From: an uncultured Methylocystaceae bacterium
GTDB taxonomy: Bacteria; Pseudomonadota; Alphaproteobacteria; Rhizobiales; Beijerinckiaceae
Length of the DNA stretch: 64,000 bases
Direction: 5' to 3'
Assembly: GCA_937870755.1 (NCBI GenBank)
Contig: CALMZV010000146.1
Coordinates: 62,001-126,000, forward strand
How positions within the stretch are numbered: the stretch's first letter is position 1; every line of letters begins with the position of its first letter. A program made the position numbers and the translations under genes. Under the pieces are notes generated by a model. That model was not told the DNA's origin. It saw nothing but the letters and a program-made list of their open reading frames with translations, and did no database searches. Shown here piece by piece: positions 8,616-17,494 of the stretch.

Positions 8616-9470
8616 TCACACAGGCGTCAGGCCGATGAGTTTGGCGACGAATTTGTCGAGCGCGCGGTCGGGCAGCAGGCGCGGCACGGTCCAGTTCTTG
8701 AACCGTTGCGGGACGATGGCCATGCGGGCCGGCGGACGGGCTGCGGTCAGCGCCTTGAACACGGCCTCGGCGATCTCGGCGACATCCAGCCCCTTGCGGC
8801 CTTCCGAAATCATCAGATCGCGCAGCGCGGCGAAGCTCTTGCGGTAGTCGGTCGTCTCGTAGGGCGAATAATCGGCCTGTTCAGCCTTGTCCCAGATGGG
8901 CGTGACCACGGCGCCCGGCTCGATCACCACGACATCGACGCCATAGATCAGCAATTCGCGGCGCAGGGCGTCGGAAATGGCCTCCATCGCATGTTTGGAC
9001 GCACAATAGGCGCCCAGAAACGGCGTCGCCAGCCGCCCGGAGGTGGAGCTGATGTTGACGATGCGGCCGGGCTGGCCGACGCGCCCGCGCTCCGTTCCGA
9101 TGAGCGGCGCGAACGCCTGTGTGACGCCGACCTGCGCGACGACGTTGATCTCGAGCTGCTTGCGCAAGTCCTCCAGCGAAAGGTGCAGCAGCGGGCCGGG
9201 CGTCGCCACGCCCGCGTTGTTGACGAGACCCGACAGCCGCCCCTGTCCAAGCGCCGCGCCGACCTCGCCGGCCGCGCGCAGCACGGCGTCGGCGTCCGTC
9301 ACGTCGAACACGAGCGGCGTGGCGCGCTCGCCGAACTTCGTGCGGAACGCGTCCGCGTCCGACGCGCGGCGCACGCTGCCGAAAACGTGAAAGCCCTCGG
9401 CGATCAGCCGGCCGGCGATCGCCTGCCCGATGCCGCTGGAAACTCCCGTGACCACGCACGTTCTGCTCAT
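8616..9470 (-). CDS. Short-chain dehydrogenase/reductase
   Basis: The 284-residue protein is a classical SDR with the Rossmann motif TGVSSGIG (residues 8-15), the structural NNAG motif, the catalytic Ser in NISSTSGR and the catalytic Y-x3-K in YCASKHAM. The longer C-terminus (to residue 284) and the substrate loop DKAEQADYSPYETTDY resemble retinol/steroid-type SDRs. The redox substrate cannot be told. The gene is divergent from radA with 107 nt between them. Confidence 0.93.
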   Translation of the reverse strand: MSRTCVVTGVSSGIGQAIAGRLIAEGFHVFGSVRRASDADAFRTKFGERATPLVFDVTDADAVLRAAGEVGAALGQGRLSGLVNNAGVATPGPLLHLSLEDLRKQLEINVVAQVGVTQAFAPLIGTERGRVGQPGRIVNISSTSGRLATPFLGAYCASKHAMEAISDALRRELLIYGVDVVVIEPGAVVTPIWDKAEQADYSPYETTDYRKSFAALRDLMISEGRKGLDVAEIAEAVFKALTAARPPARMAIVPQRFKNWTVPRLLPDRALDKFVAKLIGLTPV

Positions 9471-9577
9471 GTAGACCTACTTGGCGCAAACCGTTTCCGC
9501 CATTGGTGCGTCGCGCGCCGCGATTTTGCAAGACGTCCGAGCTTGTGCGAAGGCGGCGAATCCCTTTATAACCGTTC

Positions 9578-10990
9578 ATGGTCCGTTCTCGCCCTTCCTT
9601 CGTCTGCCAGTCCTGCGGCGCGGTTTCGAACCGGTGGCAGGGCAAATGCGAGGCGTGCGGCGCGTGGAACGCCATTCAGGAAGAGGCGCCGGCGGGCGGC
9701 GTGGCCGCGCATGCGGCGCGCGGCAAGGGGCGGGCGTTCGCGCTGGAGGGGCTGACCGGCGACAGTGCTGAGGCGCCGCGGCTGAAAAGCGGCGTCGCCG
9801 AATTCGACCGTGTGACGGGCGGCGGTTTCGTGCCGGGGTCGGTGCTGCTGATCGGCGGGGAGCCGGGCATCGGCAAGTCGACGCTGCTGATCCAGACCTG
9901 CGCGGCGCTGGCGCGGCGCGGCGAGCGTGTCGTCTACATTTCCGGCGAGGAGGCGACCGGCCAGGTGCGCATGCGCGCAGCGCGACTGGGACTGATCGAC
10001 GCGGCCGTGGAACTCGCGGCCGCCACCCATGTCGAGGACATTCTGGCGACGCTCGGCCAAGGCCGGCGCCCCGCCCTCGTCGTCATCGATTCCATCCAGA
10101 CCATGTTCACCGACGCCGCCGATTCGGCGCCGGGGACTGTGACGCAGGTGCGCGCGGCGGCGCAGGCGCTGATCCGTTTCGCCAAGACCGGCGGCAGCGC
10201 GGTCGTGCTCGTCGGCCACGTGACCAAGGACGGTCAGGTCGCCGGTCCGCGCGTGGTGGAGCACATGGTGGACGCCGTGCTGTCGTTCGAGGGCGACGGA
10301 GCGCACCATTTCCGCATGTTGCGCGCGTCGAAGAACCGCTTCGGCCCGACCGACGAGATCGGCGTTTTCGAAATGACCGGCGCGGGCCTGGCGGAGGTCG
10401 CCAATCCCTCCGCGCTGCTGCTCGCCGGCCGCGAGACCGGGGCGCCGGGCGCCGCCGTGCTCGCCGGCATGGAGGGCGTGCGGCCGATGCTGGTCGAAAT
10501 CCAGGCGCTGGTGACGCCGACGACGCTCGGCACGCCGCGCCGCGCGGTGGTCGGGTGGGATCCCGCGCGCCTGTCGATGGCGCTCGCGGTGCTGGAGGCG
10601 CATGGCGGCGTGCGGCTCGGCGGGCACGACGTCTATCTGTCGGTCGCCGGCGGCATGACGATCGACGAGCCCGCGGCCGATGTCGCCGCCGCCGCGGCGC
10701 TCGTCTCGTCGCTGACCGGCGCGGCGCTGCCGGCCGATTGCGTGTTCTTCGGCGAACTCGGGCTGTCGGGCGCGGCGCGTCCCGTCATCCACACGGGATT
10801 GCGGTTGAAGGAGGCCGCGAAACTCGGTTTCAAACGCGCGGTCGCCCCGCCCCCGCCCGGCGACCGGCTGGACGATGCGCCGGCGGACATGCATGTGGGC
10901 ACGTGCGGGCACATCTCGTCGCTGGTGGCGCGAATCGCCGCGATGGCGCCGGCGCGCGAGACCGAGACGCGCGCGCTGAGGCCGGCATGA
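9578..10990 (+). CDS. radA: DNA repair protein RadA (Sms)
   Basis: The 470-residue protein is RadA, a RecA-like helicase that drives branch migration during recombination. It has the N-terminal zinc finger (C10, C13, C24, C27), the Walker A GGEPGIGKST (93-102), the RadA-specific KNRFG motif near residue 252, and the C-terminal Lon-protease-like domain (SMALAVLEAHGGVRLGGHDVYLSVAGG). Start ATG 9578 gives MVRSRPSFVCQSCG. The neighbours cvpA and purF keep the order usual in Hyphomicrobiales. Confidence 0.97.
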   Translation: MVRSRPSFVCQSCGAVSNRWQGKCEACGAWNAIQEEAPAGGVAAHAARGKGRAFALEGLTGDSAEAPRLKSGVAEFDRVTGGGFVPGSVLLIGGEPGIGKSTLLIQTCAALARRGERVVYISGEEATGQVRMRAARLGLIDAAVELAAATHVEDILATLGQGRRPALVVIDSIQTMFTDAADSAPGTVTQVRAAAQALIRFAKTGGSAVVLVGHVTKDGQVAGPRVVEHMVDAVLSFEGDGAHHFRMLRASKNRFGPTDEIGVFEMTGAGLAEVANPSALLLAGRETGAPGAAVLAGMEGVRPMLVEIQALVTPTTLGTPRRAVVGWDPARLSMALAVLEAHGGVRLGGHDVYLSVAGGMTIDEPAADVAAAAALVSSLTGAALPADCVFFGELGLSGAARPVIHTGLRLKEAAKLGFKRAVAPPPPGDRLDDAPADMHVGTCGHISSLVARIAAMAPARETETRALRPA

Positions 10991-11065
10991 GCGCGCCGGG
11001 CTCAAGCGCGGCGAGCCAAAGCGCGCCTAGCCCAAGCGCGCCGAGCCCAAGCGCGCCGAGCCCAA
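10991..11065. repeat. Five tandem 15-bp repeats after radA
   Basis: Units of 15 bp close to GCGCGCCGAGCCCAA start at 10991, 11006, 11021, 11036 and 11051; the last two are identical and the others differ by one to four bases. A sixth partial copy starts at 11066. A 92-codon frame starting at the radA stop would read the repeat as SAPSP units, but I judge it non-coding. Confidence 0.9.
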
Positions 11066-11264
11066 GCGCGACCGTTTGTTGCGCCGCCGTCTGTCGCCCC
11101 GCCGTCTGTCGCGCCCACTTCGCGCGAAGCGGTTTCCCCTTCGATCGAAAACGCTATATAAGGCGCGCATTGAGACCGCAGGTCAGCGACGCCGACCGCG
11201 GACAGGATCGCCGGGCGAAGCGGCGTGCGCGATCCTATTCATTGGCTGGCGCGGGACTTCGTTA

Positions 11265-11930
11265 ATGCCTTCCTATCTCGATCTCGGTTTGATCGGCGTC
11301 ATTCTGATTTCGTCGCTGCTGGCCATGCTGCGCGGTTTCACGCGCGAGGTGCTGGCGATCGTTTCGTGGGCGGCGGCGGCGCTGGCGGCCTATTATTTCC
11401 ACCCGCTCGTTCTGCCCTACGTGAAGCCCTACATCTCGAAGGACGCGGTGGCGCTGGCGGTGGCGGCGGGCGCGGTGTTCTTCGTGGCGCTGGTGATCGT
11501 GTCGATCCTCACCGTGCGCATATCCGACGCCATTCTCGATTCGAAAGTCGGCGCGCTCGACCGCTCGCTCGGCTTCGTGTTCGGCGCGGGACGCGGACTG
11601 CTTCTGTGCGCGGTCGCCTTCGTGTTCTTCAACTGGCTGGTGCCGGAAAAGACACAGCCTGATTGGGTGAAGACCGCCAAGATGAAGCCGCTGCTCAACG
11701 TCACCGGCGACCAGATCATGGCCATGCTGCCGGACGACCCCGACAGCATCATCGCCAAGATCCGCAAACCCAAGAGCGCTGCGCCGGCCGAGGAACAGCC
11801 GGCCGACGACGATCAGAAATCGACGCCCACGCCCGCCCCGCGCCCGCAGCAGAATGCGCCGCGCGCGACCGGCCGCAGCGGCGAGGCGCCGCGCGAGACG
11901 CCGAAGGTTGGCGTGGCGACGGGGCGGTAA
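11265..11930 (+). CDS. cvpA: CvpA family membrane protein
   Basis: The 221-residue inner-membrane protein has four predicted helices in the first 160 residues, with the CvpA pattern GLIGVILISSLLAMLRGFTREVLAIVSW at the start and DRSLGFVFGAGRGLLLCAVAFVFF in the last helix. A charged, proline-rich cytoplasmic or periplasmic tail of about 60 residues follows. CvpA is needed for colicin V export in E. coli and is linked to envelope homeostasis. It lies immediately upstream of purF, as in many Proteobacteria. ATG 11265 is the first start compatible with the family N-terminus. Confidence 0.92.
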   Translation: MPSYLDLGLIGVILISSLLAMLRGFTREVLAIVSWAAAALAAYYFHPLVLPYVKPYISKDAVALAVAAGAVFFVALVIVSILTVRISDAILDSKVGALDRSLGFVFGAGRGLLLCAVAFVFFNWLVPEKTQPDWVKTAKMKPLLNVTGDQIMAMLPDDPDSIIAKIRKPKSAAPAEEQPADDDQKSTPTPAPRPQQNAPRATGRSGEAPRETPKVGVATGR

Positions 11931-11977
11931 GTACGAATACGCGTGGGGCGGGTTCTCGCGCGGTGGAGCGACAGGCG

Positions 11978-13483
11978 ATGACGCAGCAAGGGAACGGATT
12001 GCGCGACTCTTACGACGCCGGCCCCGCGGACACCGGCGAATTCGACCTGGACGCGGACCGCCTGCGCGAGGAATGCGGCGTTTTCGGCATCTTCGGCCAT
12101 AATGACGCGGCCACGATCACCGCGCTTGGGTTGCACGCGCTCCAGCATCGCGGACAGGAAGCGGCGGGCATCGTCTCGTTCGACGGCGTGCGGTTCCATT
12201 CGGAGCGTCGTCTGGGACTGGTGGGCGACCATTTCTCGCGCGCCAGCACCATCCAGGGCCTGCCGGGCGACACGGCGATCGGCCACGTGCGCTACTCCAC
12301 GACCGGCGAGACGATCCTGCGCAACGTGCAGCCGCTGTTCGCCGAAATCTCCTCCGGCGGTTTTGCGGTCGCCCACAACGGCAACCTCACCAACGGGCTC
12401 ACGCTGCGGCGCGAACTGATCAAGGACGGCGCGATCTACCAGTCGACGTCGGACACGGAGGTGGTGCTGCATCTCGTCGCGCGCAGCCGCAAGCAGCGCA
12501 TCATCGAGCGTTTCATCGAGGCGCTGCGGCAGATCGAGGGCGCCTATTCGCTGGTCGCGATGACCAACAAGAAACTGATCGGCGCGCGCGATCCGCTCGG
12601 CATCCGCCCGCTGGTCATCGGCGAACTGGACGGCAAGTACATCCTCGCTTCCGAAACCTGCGCGCTCGACATCATCGGCGCGCGCTTCGTGCGCGACGTG
12701 CAGAACGGCGAAGTGGTGGTGATCTCTGAAGACGGGCTGGAGAGCCTGCGGCCCTTCCCGCAGGTTCCGGCGCGGCCGTGCATCTTCGAATACATCTATT
12801 TCGCGCGACCGGACTCGATCGTGCACGGGCGTTCGGTCTACGAAGTGCGCAAGGCGATGGGCGCGCAGCTTGCGCGCGAGTCGGGCGTCGAGGCCGACGT
12901 GATCGTGCCGGTCCCCGATTCCGGCGTGCCCGCGGCGCTCGGCTATGCGCAGGAATCGGGCGTGCCGTTCGAACTCGGAATCATCCGCAATCACTATGTC
13001 GGGCGCACCTTCATCCAGCCGACGCAGAACATCCGCGAGATCGGCGTGCGGATGAAACATTCCGCCAACCGCGCGGCCATCGCGGGCAAGCGCATCGTTC
13101 TGATCGACGATTCGATCGTCCGCGGCACGACGTCGGTGAAGATCGTGCGCATGATGCGCGAGGCCGGCGCGCGCGAGGTGCATTTCCGCATCTCCTCGCC
13201 GCCGATCACCCATCCCGATTATTACGGAATCGACACGCCGCAGCGCGACAAGCTGCTGGCCGCCACCCATTCGCTGGAGGACATGCGCCGCTACATCGGC
13301 TGCGACAGTCTGGCGTTTCTGTCCGTCGACGGCATCTACAAGGCGATGGGCGAGAACGGCCGCAACGACCAGCGCCCGCAATTCACCGACCATTGTTTCA
13401 CCGGCGATTATCCGACCTCGTTGACGGACGTCGCCGGGGCGACCGTCAAACAGCAGCTCTCGCTGCTGGCGGAGACGGGCTGA
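11978..13483 (+). CDS. purF: Amidophosphoribosyltransferase
   Basis: The 501-residue enzyme makes 5-phosphoribosylamine from PRPP and glutamine, the first committed step of purine synthesis. The catalytic nucleophile Cys33 (REECGVFGIFG) is preceded by a propeptide that is removed in this class. The glutaminase domain (33 to about 260, with GHVRYSTTG and AHNGNLTN) is followed by the PRTase domain with the PRPP loop IVLIDDSIVRGTTS. The C-terminal HCFTGDYPT keeps one cysteine of the cluster-binding region of the Bacillus-type enzyme. ATG 11978 is chosen because it is the nearest start upstream of the conserved propeptide. Confidence 0.97.
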   Translation: MTQQGNGLRDSYDAGPADTGEFDLDADRLREECGVFGIFGHNDAATITALGLHALQHRGQEAAGIVSFDGVRFHSERRLGLVGDHFSRASTIQGLPGDTAIGHVRYSTTGETILRNVQPLFAEISSGGFAVAHNGNLTNGLTLRRELIKDGAIYQSTSDTEVVLHLVARSRKQRIIERFIEALRQIEGAYSLVAMTNKKLIGARDPLGIRPLVIGELDGKYILASETCALDIIGARFVRDVQNGEVVVISEDGLESLRPFPQVPARPCIFEYIYFARPDSIVHGRSVYEVRKAMGAQLARESGVEADVIVPVPDSGVPAALGYAQESGVPFELGIIRNHYVGRTFIQPTQNIREIGVRMKHSANRAAIAGKRIVLIDDSIVRGTTSVKIVRMMREAGAREVHFRISSPPITHPDYYGIDTPQRDKLLAATHSLEDMRRYIGCDSLAFLSVDGIYKAMGENGRNDQRPQFTDHCFTGDYPTSLTDVAGATVKQQLSLLAETG

Positions 13484-13501
13484 GATCGAGACATTCCCGA
13501 T

Positions 13502-14251
13502 ATGAGCGACAGTCTTTCCGGGCGCATCGCGCTCGTCACCGGCGCTTCGCGCGGCATCGGCTATGCGACGGCCATGGAGCTTGCGCGGCGCGGCGCGCAT
13601 GTGGTGGCGCTCGCGCGCACGCAGGGCGCGCTGGAGGAGCTCGACGACGAAATCCGCGCGCTCGGCGGCGAGGCGACGCTCGTTCCCTGCGACATCACCG
13701 ATTTCGACGCGCTCGACCGGCTGGGTCTGGCGCTCTACGAACGGTGGAAGAAGCTCGACATTCTGGTCGGCAATGCGGGCATGCTCGGCACGCTGTCGCC
13801 GCTCGGCCATCTCGATCCGAAGGAATGGGACAAGACGTTCGCCACCAACGTCACCGCCAACTGGCGGCTGATCCGCTCGCTCGATCCGCTGCTGCGGCAG
13901 TCGGATGCGGGGCGTGTCGTGTTTCTTTCGTCGGGCGCCGGCCATCGCGCGGACCTGCGGCCCTACTGGGGCCTCTACGGCACGACCAAGGCGGCGCTCG
14001 ACGCGCTGGCGCGGTTCTACGCGGCCGAAACGCTCAACACGTCGAATGTGCGCGTGATGCTGGCGAACCCCGGCCCGCTGCGCACCGCCATGCGCGCGCG
14101 CGCGATGCCGGGCGAAGATCCGCAAACGCTGAAGACGCCCGAGGACATCGCGCCGAAAATCGTCGATCTGTGCGCGCCGTCGTGGACGCAGACCGGCCAG
14201 CTCTACGATTTTCCGCTCGACCGCGTTCTGAGCTTTCACGCGCCGTCGTGA
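13502..14251 (+). CDS. Short-chain dehydrogenase/reductase, YciK-like
   Basis: The 249-residue SDR carries TGASRGIG (residues 14-21), the structural NAG in GNAGMLG, catalytic Ser in FLSSGAG and Y-x3-K in LYGTTKAA. Replacement of the usual NNAG by GNAG and the surrounding LGTLSPLGH resemble the group found downstream of purF in Hyphomicrobiales. It starts 18 nt after purF and is probably co-transcribed. The substrate is unknown. Confidence 0.92.
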   Translation: MSDSLSGRIALVTGASRGIGYATAMELARRGAHVVALARTQGALEELDDEIRALGGEATLVPCDITDFDALDRLGLALYERWKKLDILVGNAGMLGTLSPLGHLDPKEWDKTFATNVTANWRLIRSLDPLLRQSDAGRVVFLSSGAGHRADLRPYWGLYGTTKAALDALARFYAAETLNTSNVRVMLANPGPLRTAMRARAMPGEDPQTLKTPEDIAPKIVDLCAPSWTQTGQLYDFPLDRVLSFHAPS

Positions 14252-15109
14252 TCACGCGCGGAACGCGCGCGGCGCGGCGAGCAGGAGCGCGCGCTCCACT
14301 TCGTCGTGGGCCGCCGCCAGCGCCTGCGCCTGCGGGGAGTTTTCCGGCGCCTCCGTGAAGGCGTCGGTCAACCGCGCGCAGATCGCGGGCCGCAGCAGAA
14401 AGCGCACGACGCGGCGCTCGCAGTCGGGCGCGCAGTCCCAATGGGCGTCGCCGAGCGCGCCTTTGTCGAGGCTGCGCGCAACCGCCGTCCATGCATGCAC
14501 GGTCGCGCTCGCGACAAGCGAGGCCAGATGGTAGTCCGCGCTCGGCGCGTCGCACGCGTCCCAGAGCGCCAGCATCTCGTCGAGATCGCCGCCGGCGCGC
14601 GCGATCATGCACAGCGCCTCTTCCGCGCGATGCCCGTCGAACAGCCATTCGCCCGTTTCCGAATGCCGCAAGATGGACGTGGGCGCGTGCAGCGTCTTCA
14701 GCCAGTAGGCGCGGAAGAACGCATCCAGCGCGGCGATCTCGCGCGCGCTCCAGCGCAGACGGTAGTCGGCCTGCGGCCAGTCTTCCGGACCGGGACCAAG
14801 GCGCTGCAGCGCGCATTCAAGCGAGACGGGGCCGATCTCCCGGTCCTGCGCGATCAATTCGAGCACGCGCGGCAGAAAGTGCCGGAACTCGCGCAGAGCG
14901 ATCTCGTCGCAATCGTGCGCGGAGCCGAGATAGGCGGCGAGCGCCTCGCCGGTCAGACATTCGCGCGGCGTGCGCACGAGTTCGCCAACCGCCTCGTCGC
15001 TCACGCAGCAAGGGCATACGCGCAGCCATGGGCCGATGCGCGGCAGCGGCGGAAAGACGCGATAGGCGTCGCGCACGGCCTCGAGAAGTTCGCGTTCGAA
15101 AGCGGGCAT
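14252..15109 (-). CDS. Conserved hypothetical protein, 285 aa
   Basis: The soluble 285-residue protein has a cysteine pair motif CPCC near residue 31, followed by a helical body rich in Trp and Leu (WSAREIAALDAFFRAYWLKTL, GEWLFDGHRAEEALCMIARAG). I do not recognise a named family. The stop codon directly abuts that of the convergent SDR gene (14251/14252). The start ATG 15109 has AAAGGGAGCG just upstream. The CPCC could bind metal, which is only a guess. Confidence 0.75.
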   Translation of the reverse strand: MPAFERELLEAVRDAYRVFPPLPRIGPWLRVCPCCVSDEAVGELVRTPRECLTGEALAAYLGSAHDCDEIALREFRHFLPRVLELIAQDREIGPVSLECALQRLGPGPEDWPQADYRLRWSAREIAALDAFFRAYWLKTLHAPTSILRHSETGEWLFDGHRAEEALCMIARAGGDLDEMLALWDACDAPSADYHLASLVASATVHAWTAVARSLDKGALGDAHWDCAPDCERRVVRFLLRPAICARLTDAFTEAPENSPQAQALAAAHDEVERALLLAAPRAFRA

Positions 15110-15179
15110 GGTCGCTCCCTTTGGAGCGAGGCTAAGGGTTGCGCGCGCCCGCGCTGTGCCGGCGCGCACATGGCGCGCA

Positions 15180-16577
15180 TCAGCGCTTTCTGCGCCCTTC
15201 GTAGGGATTTTCGCCCATGCGACGCGACATGCGGATCGGAACGCCCGGCAGATCGAACGCATCGCGCAGACCGTTGATCAGGAACCGCTCGTAGCTCGTC
15301 GGCAATTCGTCCAGCTGGTTGCCGAACAGCACGAAATGCGGCGGGCGCGCCTTTGGCTGCGTCATGTAGCGCAGTTTTATGCGCCGGCCCGAGACGGCGG
15401 GCGGGGGCGTCGCCTCAACCGTCGCGGCCAGCCAGCGGTTCAGCCGCGCGGTGGCGATGCGCCGGTTCCAGGTCTCGTGAACGGCCACGACCGCCTTCAT
15501 CAACGCATCCAGTCCCTCGCCCGTCGCGCCGGAAACGGCGACCACCGGAGCGCCGCGCACCTGCGGCAACAGGCGGGCGGCCTCCTCGCGCAGATGTTTG
15601 AGGGTGGCGGCCTTGTCCTCGACCAGGTCCCATTTGTTGACGCCGACGACGAGCGCGCGGCCCTCGCGCGCCGCCAGATCGGCGATGGTGAGATCCTGTT
15701 TTTCGAACGGGATGGCGGCGTCCAGCAGCAGCACGACCACCTCGGCGAACTTCACCGCGCGCAGCGCGTCGGCGGCGGCGAGTTTCTCCAGCTTGTCGAC
15801 CACTTTCGCGCGCCGGCGCAGGCCGGCCGTGTCGAACAGTTTCAGCTTGCGGTCGCGCCAGACGAAATCGACGCCGATGGAATCGCGGGTGATGCCCGCC
15901 TCAGGTCCGGTCAGCAGCCGGTCTTCGCCGAGGATGCGATTGATGAGCGTGGACTTGCCGGCGTTCGGGCGGCCGACCACCGCGATTCTCAGCGGCTTGG
16001 TGGGATCGAGTTCGGAGCCGTCCTCGTCGTCGGCGAAAACGGGCGCGACGCCGGCGTCCTCCTCGACCGGCAGTTCGGTCTTGCCCGGGAGGGCCTGGCG
16101 CACCGCATCGTAGAGGTCGGCGAAGCCGTCGCCGTGTTCGGCCGACAGCGGCACCGGATCGCCCATGCCGAGCGCGAACGCCTCCAGCGCGCCGGATTCG
16201 CCGACGCGACCCTCCGCCTTGTTGGCGATGAGGACAATCGGCTTGCCGGCGCGGCGCACGAGGGATGCGAAATACTCGTCGTCCGGCGTCACGCCGGCGC
16301 GCGCGTCAACGACAAACAGCAGCGCGTCGGCGTCGGCGATCGCGGCCTCGGTCTGGGCGCGCATGCGGCCGGGCAGCGAGGCGGAATCGCCTTCCTCCAG
16401 CCCCGCCGTGTCGATGACGGAAAAGGTCAGGTCGCCGAGCCGCCCCTGACCCTCGCGGCGGTCGCGCGTGACGCCCGGCCGGTCGTCGACCAGCGCCAGC
16501 TTCTTGCCGACCAGCCGGTTGAACAGTGTCGATTTGCCGACGTTGGGGCGGCCGACGATGGCGAGGGTGAAAGACAG
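15180..16577 (-). CDS. der: Ribosome biogenesis GTPase Der (EngA), CTG start
   Basis: The 465-residue protein is Der, a double-GTPase needed for 50S subunit assembly. The first G domain has GRPNVGKS at residues 9-16, DTAG, and NKAEG; the second has GRPNAGKS at about 202-209, DTAGLRRR and NKWDLVED; a C-terminal KH-like domain ends [11 protein letters not shown]. The conserved start MSFT-A-I-V-G is present as CTG-TCT-TTC-ACC. No ATG, GTG or TTG lies between the in-frame TGA at 16589 and the first ATG (16364), which would remove the whole first P-loop. So CTG 16577 is inferred as the start. The stop of the upstream TPR gene lies 9 nt before it, which suggests translational coupling. Confidence 0.93.
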   Translation of the reverse strand: MSFTLAIVGRPNVGKSTLFNRLVGKKLALVDDRPGVTRDRREGQGRLGDLTFSVIDTAGLEEGDSASLPGRMRAQTEAAIADADALLFVVDARAGVTPDDEYFASLVRRAGKPIVLIANKAEGRVGESGALEAFALGMGDPVPLSAEHGDGFADLYDAVRQALPGKTELPVEEDAGVAPVFADDEDGSELDPTKPLRIAVVGRPNAGKSTLINRILGEDRLLTGPEAGITRDSIGVDFVWRDRKLKLFDTAGLRRRAKVVDKLEKLAAADALRAVKFAEVVVLLLDAAIPFEKQDLTIADLAAREGRALVVGVNKWDLVEDKAATLKHLREEAARLLPQVRGAPVVAVSGATGEGLDALMKAVVAVHETWNRRIATARLNRWLAATVEATPPPAVSGRRIKLRYMTQPKARPPHFVLFGNQLDELPTSYERFLINGLRDAFDLPGVPIRMSRRMGENPYEGRRKR

Positions 16578-16586
16578 GGGATCAAC

Positions 16587-17240
16587 TCAGCTCTTGCGGC
16601 CGGACCGCACGATGGCGAGATAGGCCTCCGCCCGCTGCTTGACGGCGGGGCTGGCCTCGGCGTCGGTCACGATCTGGTCGAACCAGCGGCCCGCGGCCTC
16701 GAAATCGTCGGCCTTGAGCGCGGCAAGGCCCAGAAGTTCGCGGGCGCTCGCGCGGAACGGCTGACCGGCGGCGGCGAGCGGGGAAAGCCGCGCCTCGATC
16801 TCCTTGCGGTCGGCGACATCCACCCGCAGCAGCGCCGCCCGCAGCCGGGCGATGTCGCGGAACAGGCCGTCGGCGCCCGCATCGGCGGCTACCGCCTCGT
16901 ACGCCTTTACGGCGGCGTCGCGATCCTTGACGGCGAGTTCGGCGGCCGCGCGCAGGCGGGCGAGTTCGGCGTAGCCGCGCGGGGCGTCCTTGGCCAGCGC
17001 CTGCAACGCCGCCTCCGCCTCCGCCTCCTTGCCCTCGCGCGAGAGCGACATGGCGACCTGATAGCGCCCGCCGGCCGCCTCGGCAGCCTTCTGGCGCTGG
17101 TAATCGTAGAGCCGATACCCGCCGACGCCCAGCACGATCAGCGCCGCCAGGCCGTAGACGAGGCCCGAATAGCGTTTCCAGAGTTCGGCGGCGCGATCCT
17201 GACGAAGTTCCTCGTCTATTTCGCGGTCGATGTCGGTCAT
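16587..17240 (-). CDS. Tetratricopeptide-repeat membrane protein (YfgM-like)
   Basis: The 217-residue protein has a short acidic N-terminal segment, one transmembrane helix (YGLAALIVLGVGGYRLYDYQ, residues about 29-48) and a helical TPR-like domain (about 55-217) rich in Ala, Leu and Arg. This is the layout of YfgM-type proteins (TPR_21), which associate with the Sec translocon and periplasmic chaperones. It is directly upstream of der, as yfgM-bamB-der are in E. coli, though bamB is missing. Start ATG 17240 opens MTDIDREIDEELRQD. Confidence 0.85.
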   Translation of the reverse strand: MTDIDREIDEELRQDRAAELWKRYSGLVYGLAALIVLGVGGYRLYDYQRQKAAEAAGGRYQVAMSLSREGKEAEAEAALQALAKDAPRGYAELARLRAAAELAVKDRDAAVKAYEAVAADAGADGLFRDIARLRAALLRVDVADRKEIEARLSPLAAAGQPFRASARELLGLAALKADDFEAAGRWFDQIVTDAEASPAVKQRAEAYLAIVRSGRKS

Positions 17241-17350
17241 GGGTCGAAAATCTCGTTCACCTGTTCGGCGGGGGCGCGCCGGGCGGGGGAGCCTTACCAG
17301 AGGGGCGGGCCAAAAGCGAGTTTCCCGACCGGTCGACATGTCGAACAACG

Positions 17351-17491
17351 CGCGAGGCGTTCGATTTTCTCGCCACGCACGGATGCACGCTGACGCAGGG
17401 TTTCCCGCTCGCGCGGTCGATGACGGCGGCCGAACTGGACCGGCGGCAGGCCCAGCTCGATTGCGCCCACGGATCGGCGCGCGTGGCGTGA
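17351..17491 (+). pseudogene. Decayed C-terminal fragment of an EAL-domain protein
   Basis: This stretch reads REAFDFLATHGCTLTQG, then FPLARSMTAAELDRRQAQ, and a TGA at 17489. This is the C-terminal end of an EAL (c-di-GMP phosphodiesterase) domain, where G-x-Q-G-F/Y-x-x-A-R-P is conserved. Nothing upstream encodes the rest of the domain and no start fits. It is a gene remnant between two minus-strand genes. Confidence 0.65.
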
Positions 17492-17494
17492 GCC

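Noticed and set aside
10991-11070. CRISPR-like array after radA
   Set aside because: The units are contiguous 15-bp repeats without spacers and no cas genes are present. The 28-bp array at 6121 also lacks spacers.
10987-11265. 92-codon frame overlapping the radA stop and reading through the 15-bp repeats
   Set aside because: Low-complexity SAPSP repeats followed by Arg-rich sequence, no Shine-Dalgarno; in relatives cvpA follows radA directly. Kept only as a repeat.
11813-14239. 808-codon minus-strand open frame over purF
   Set aside because: Antisense of purF and the SDR gene; no domain and shadow-type composition.
15108-17393. 761-codon plus-strand open frame over der
   Set aside because: Antisense of der and the TPR gene, both of which have clear motifs.
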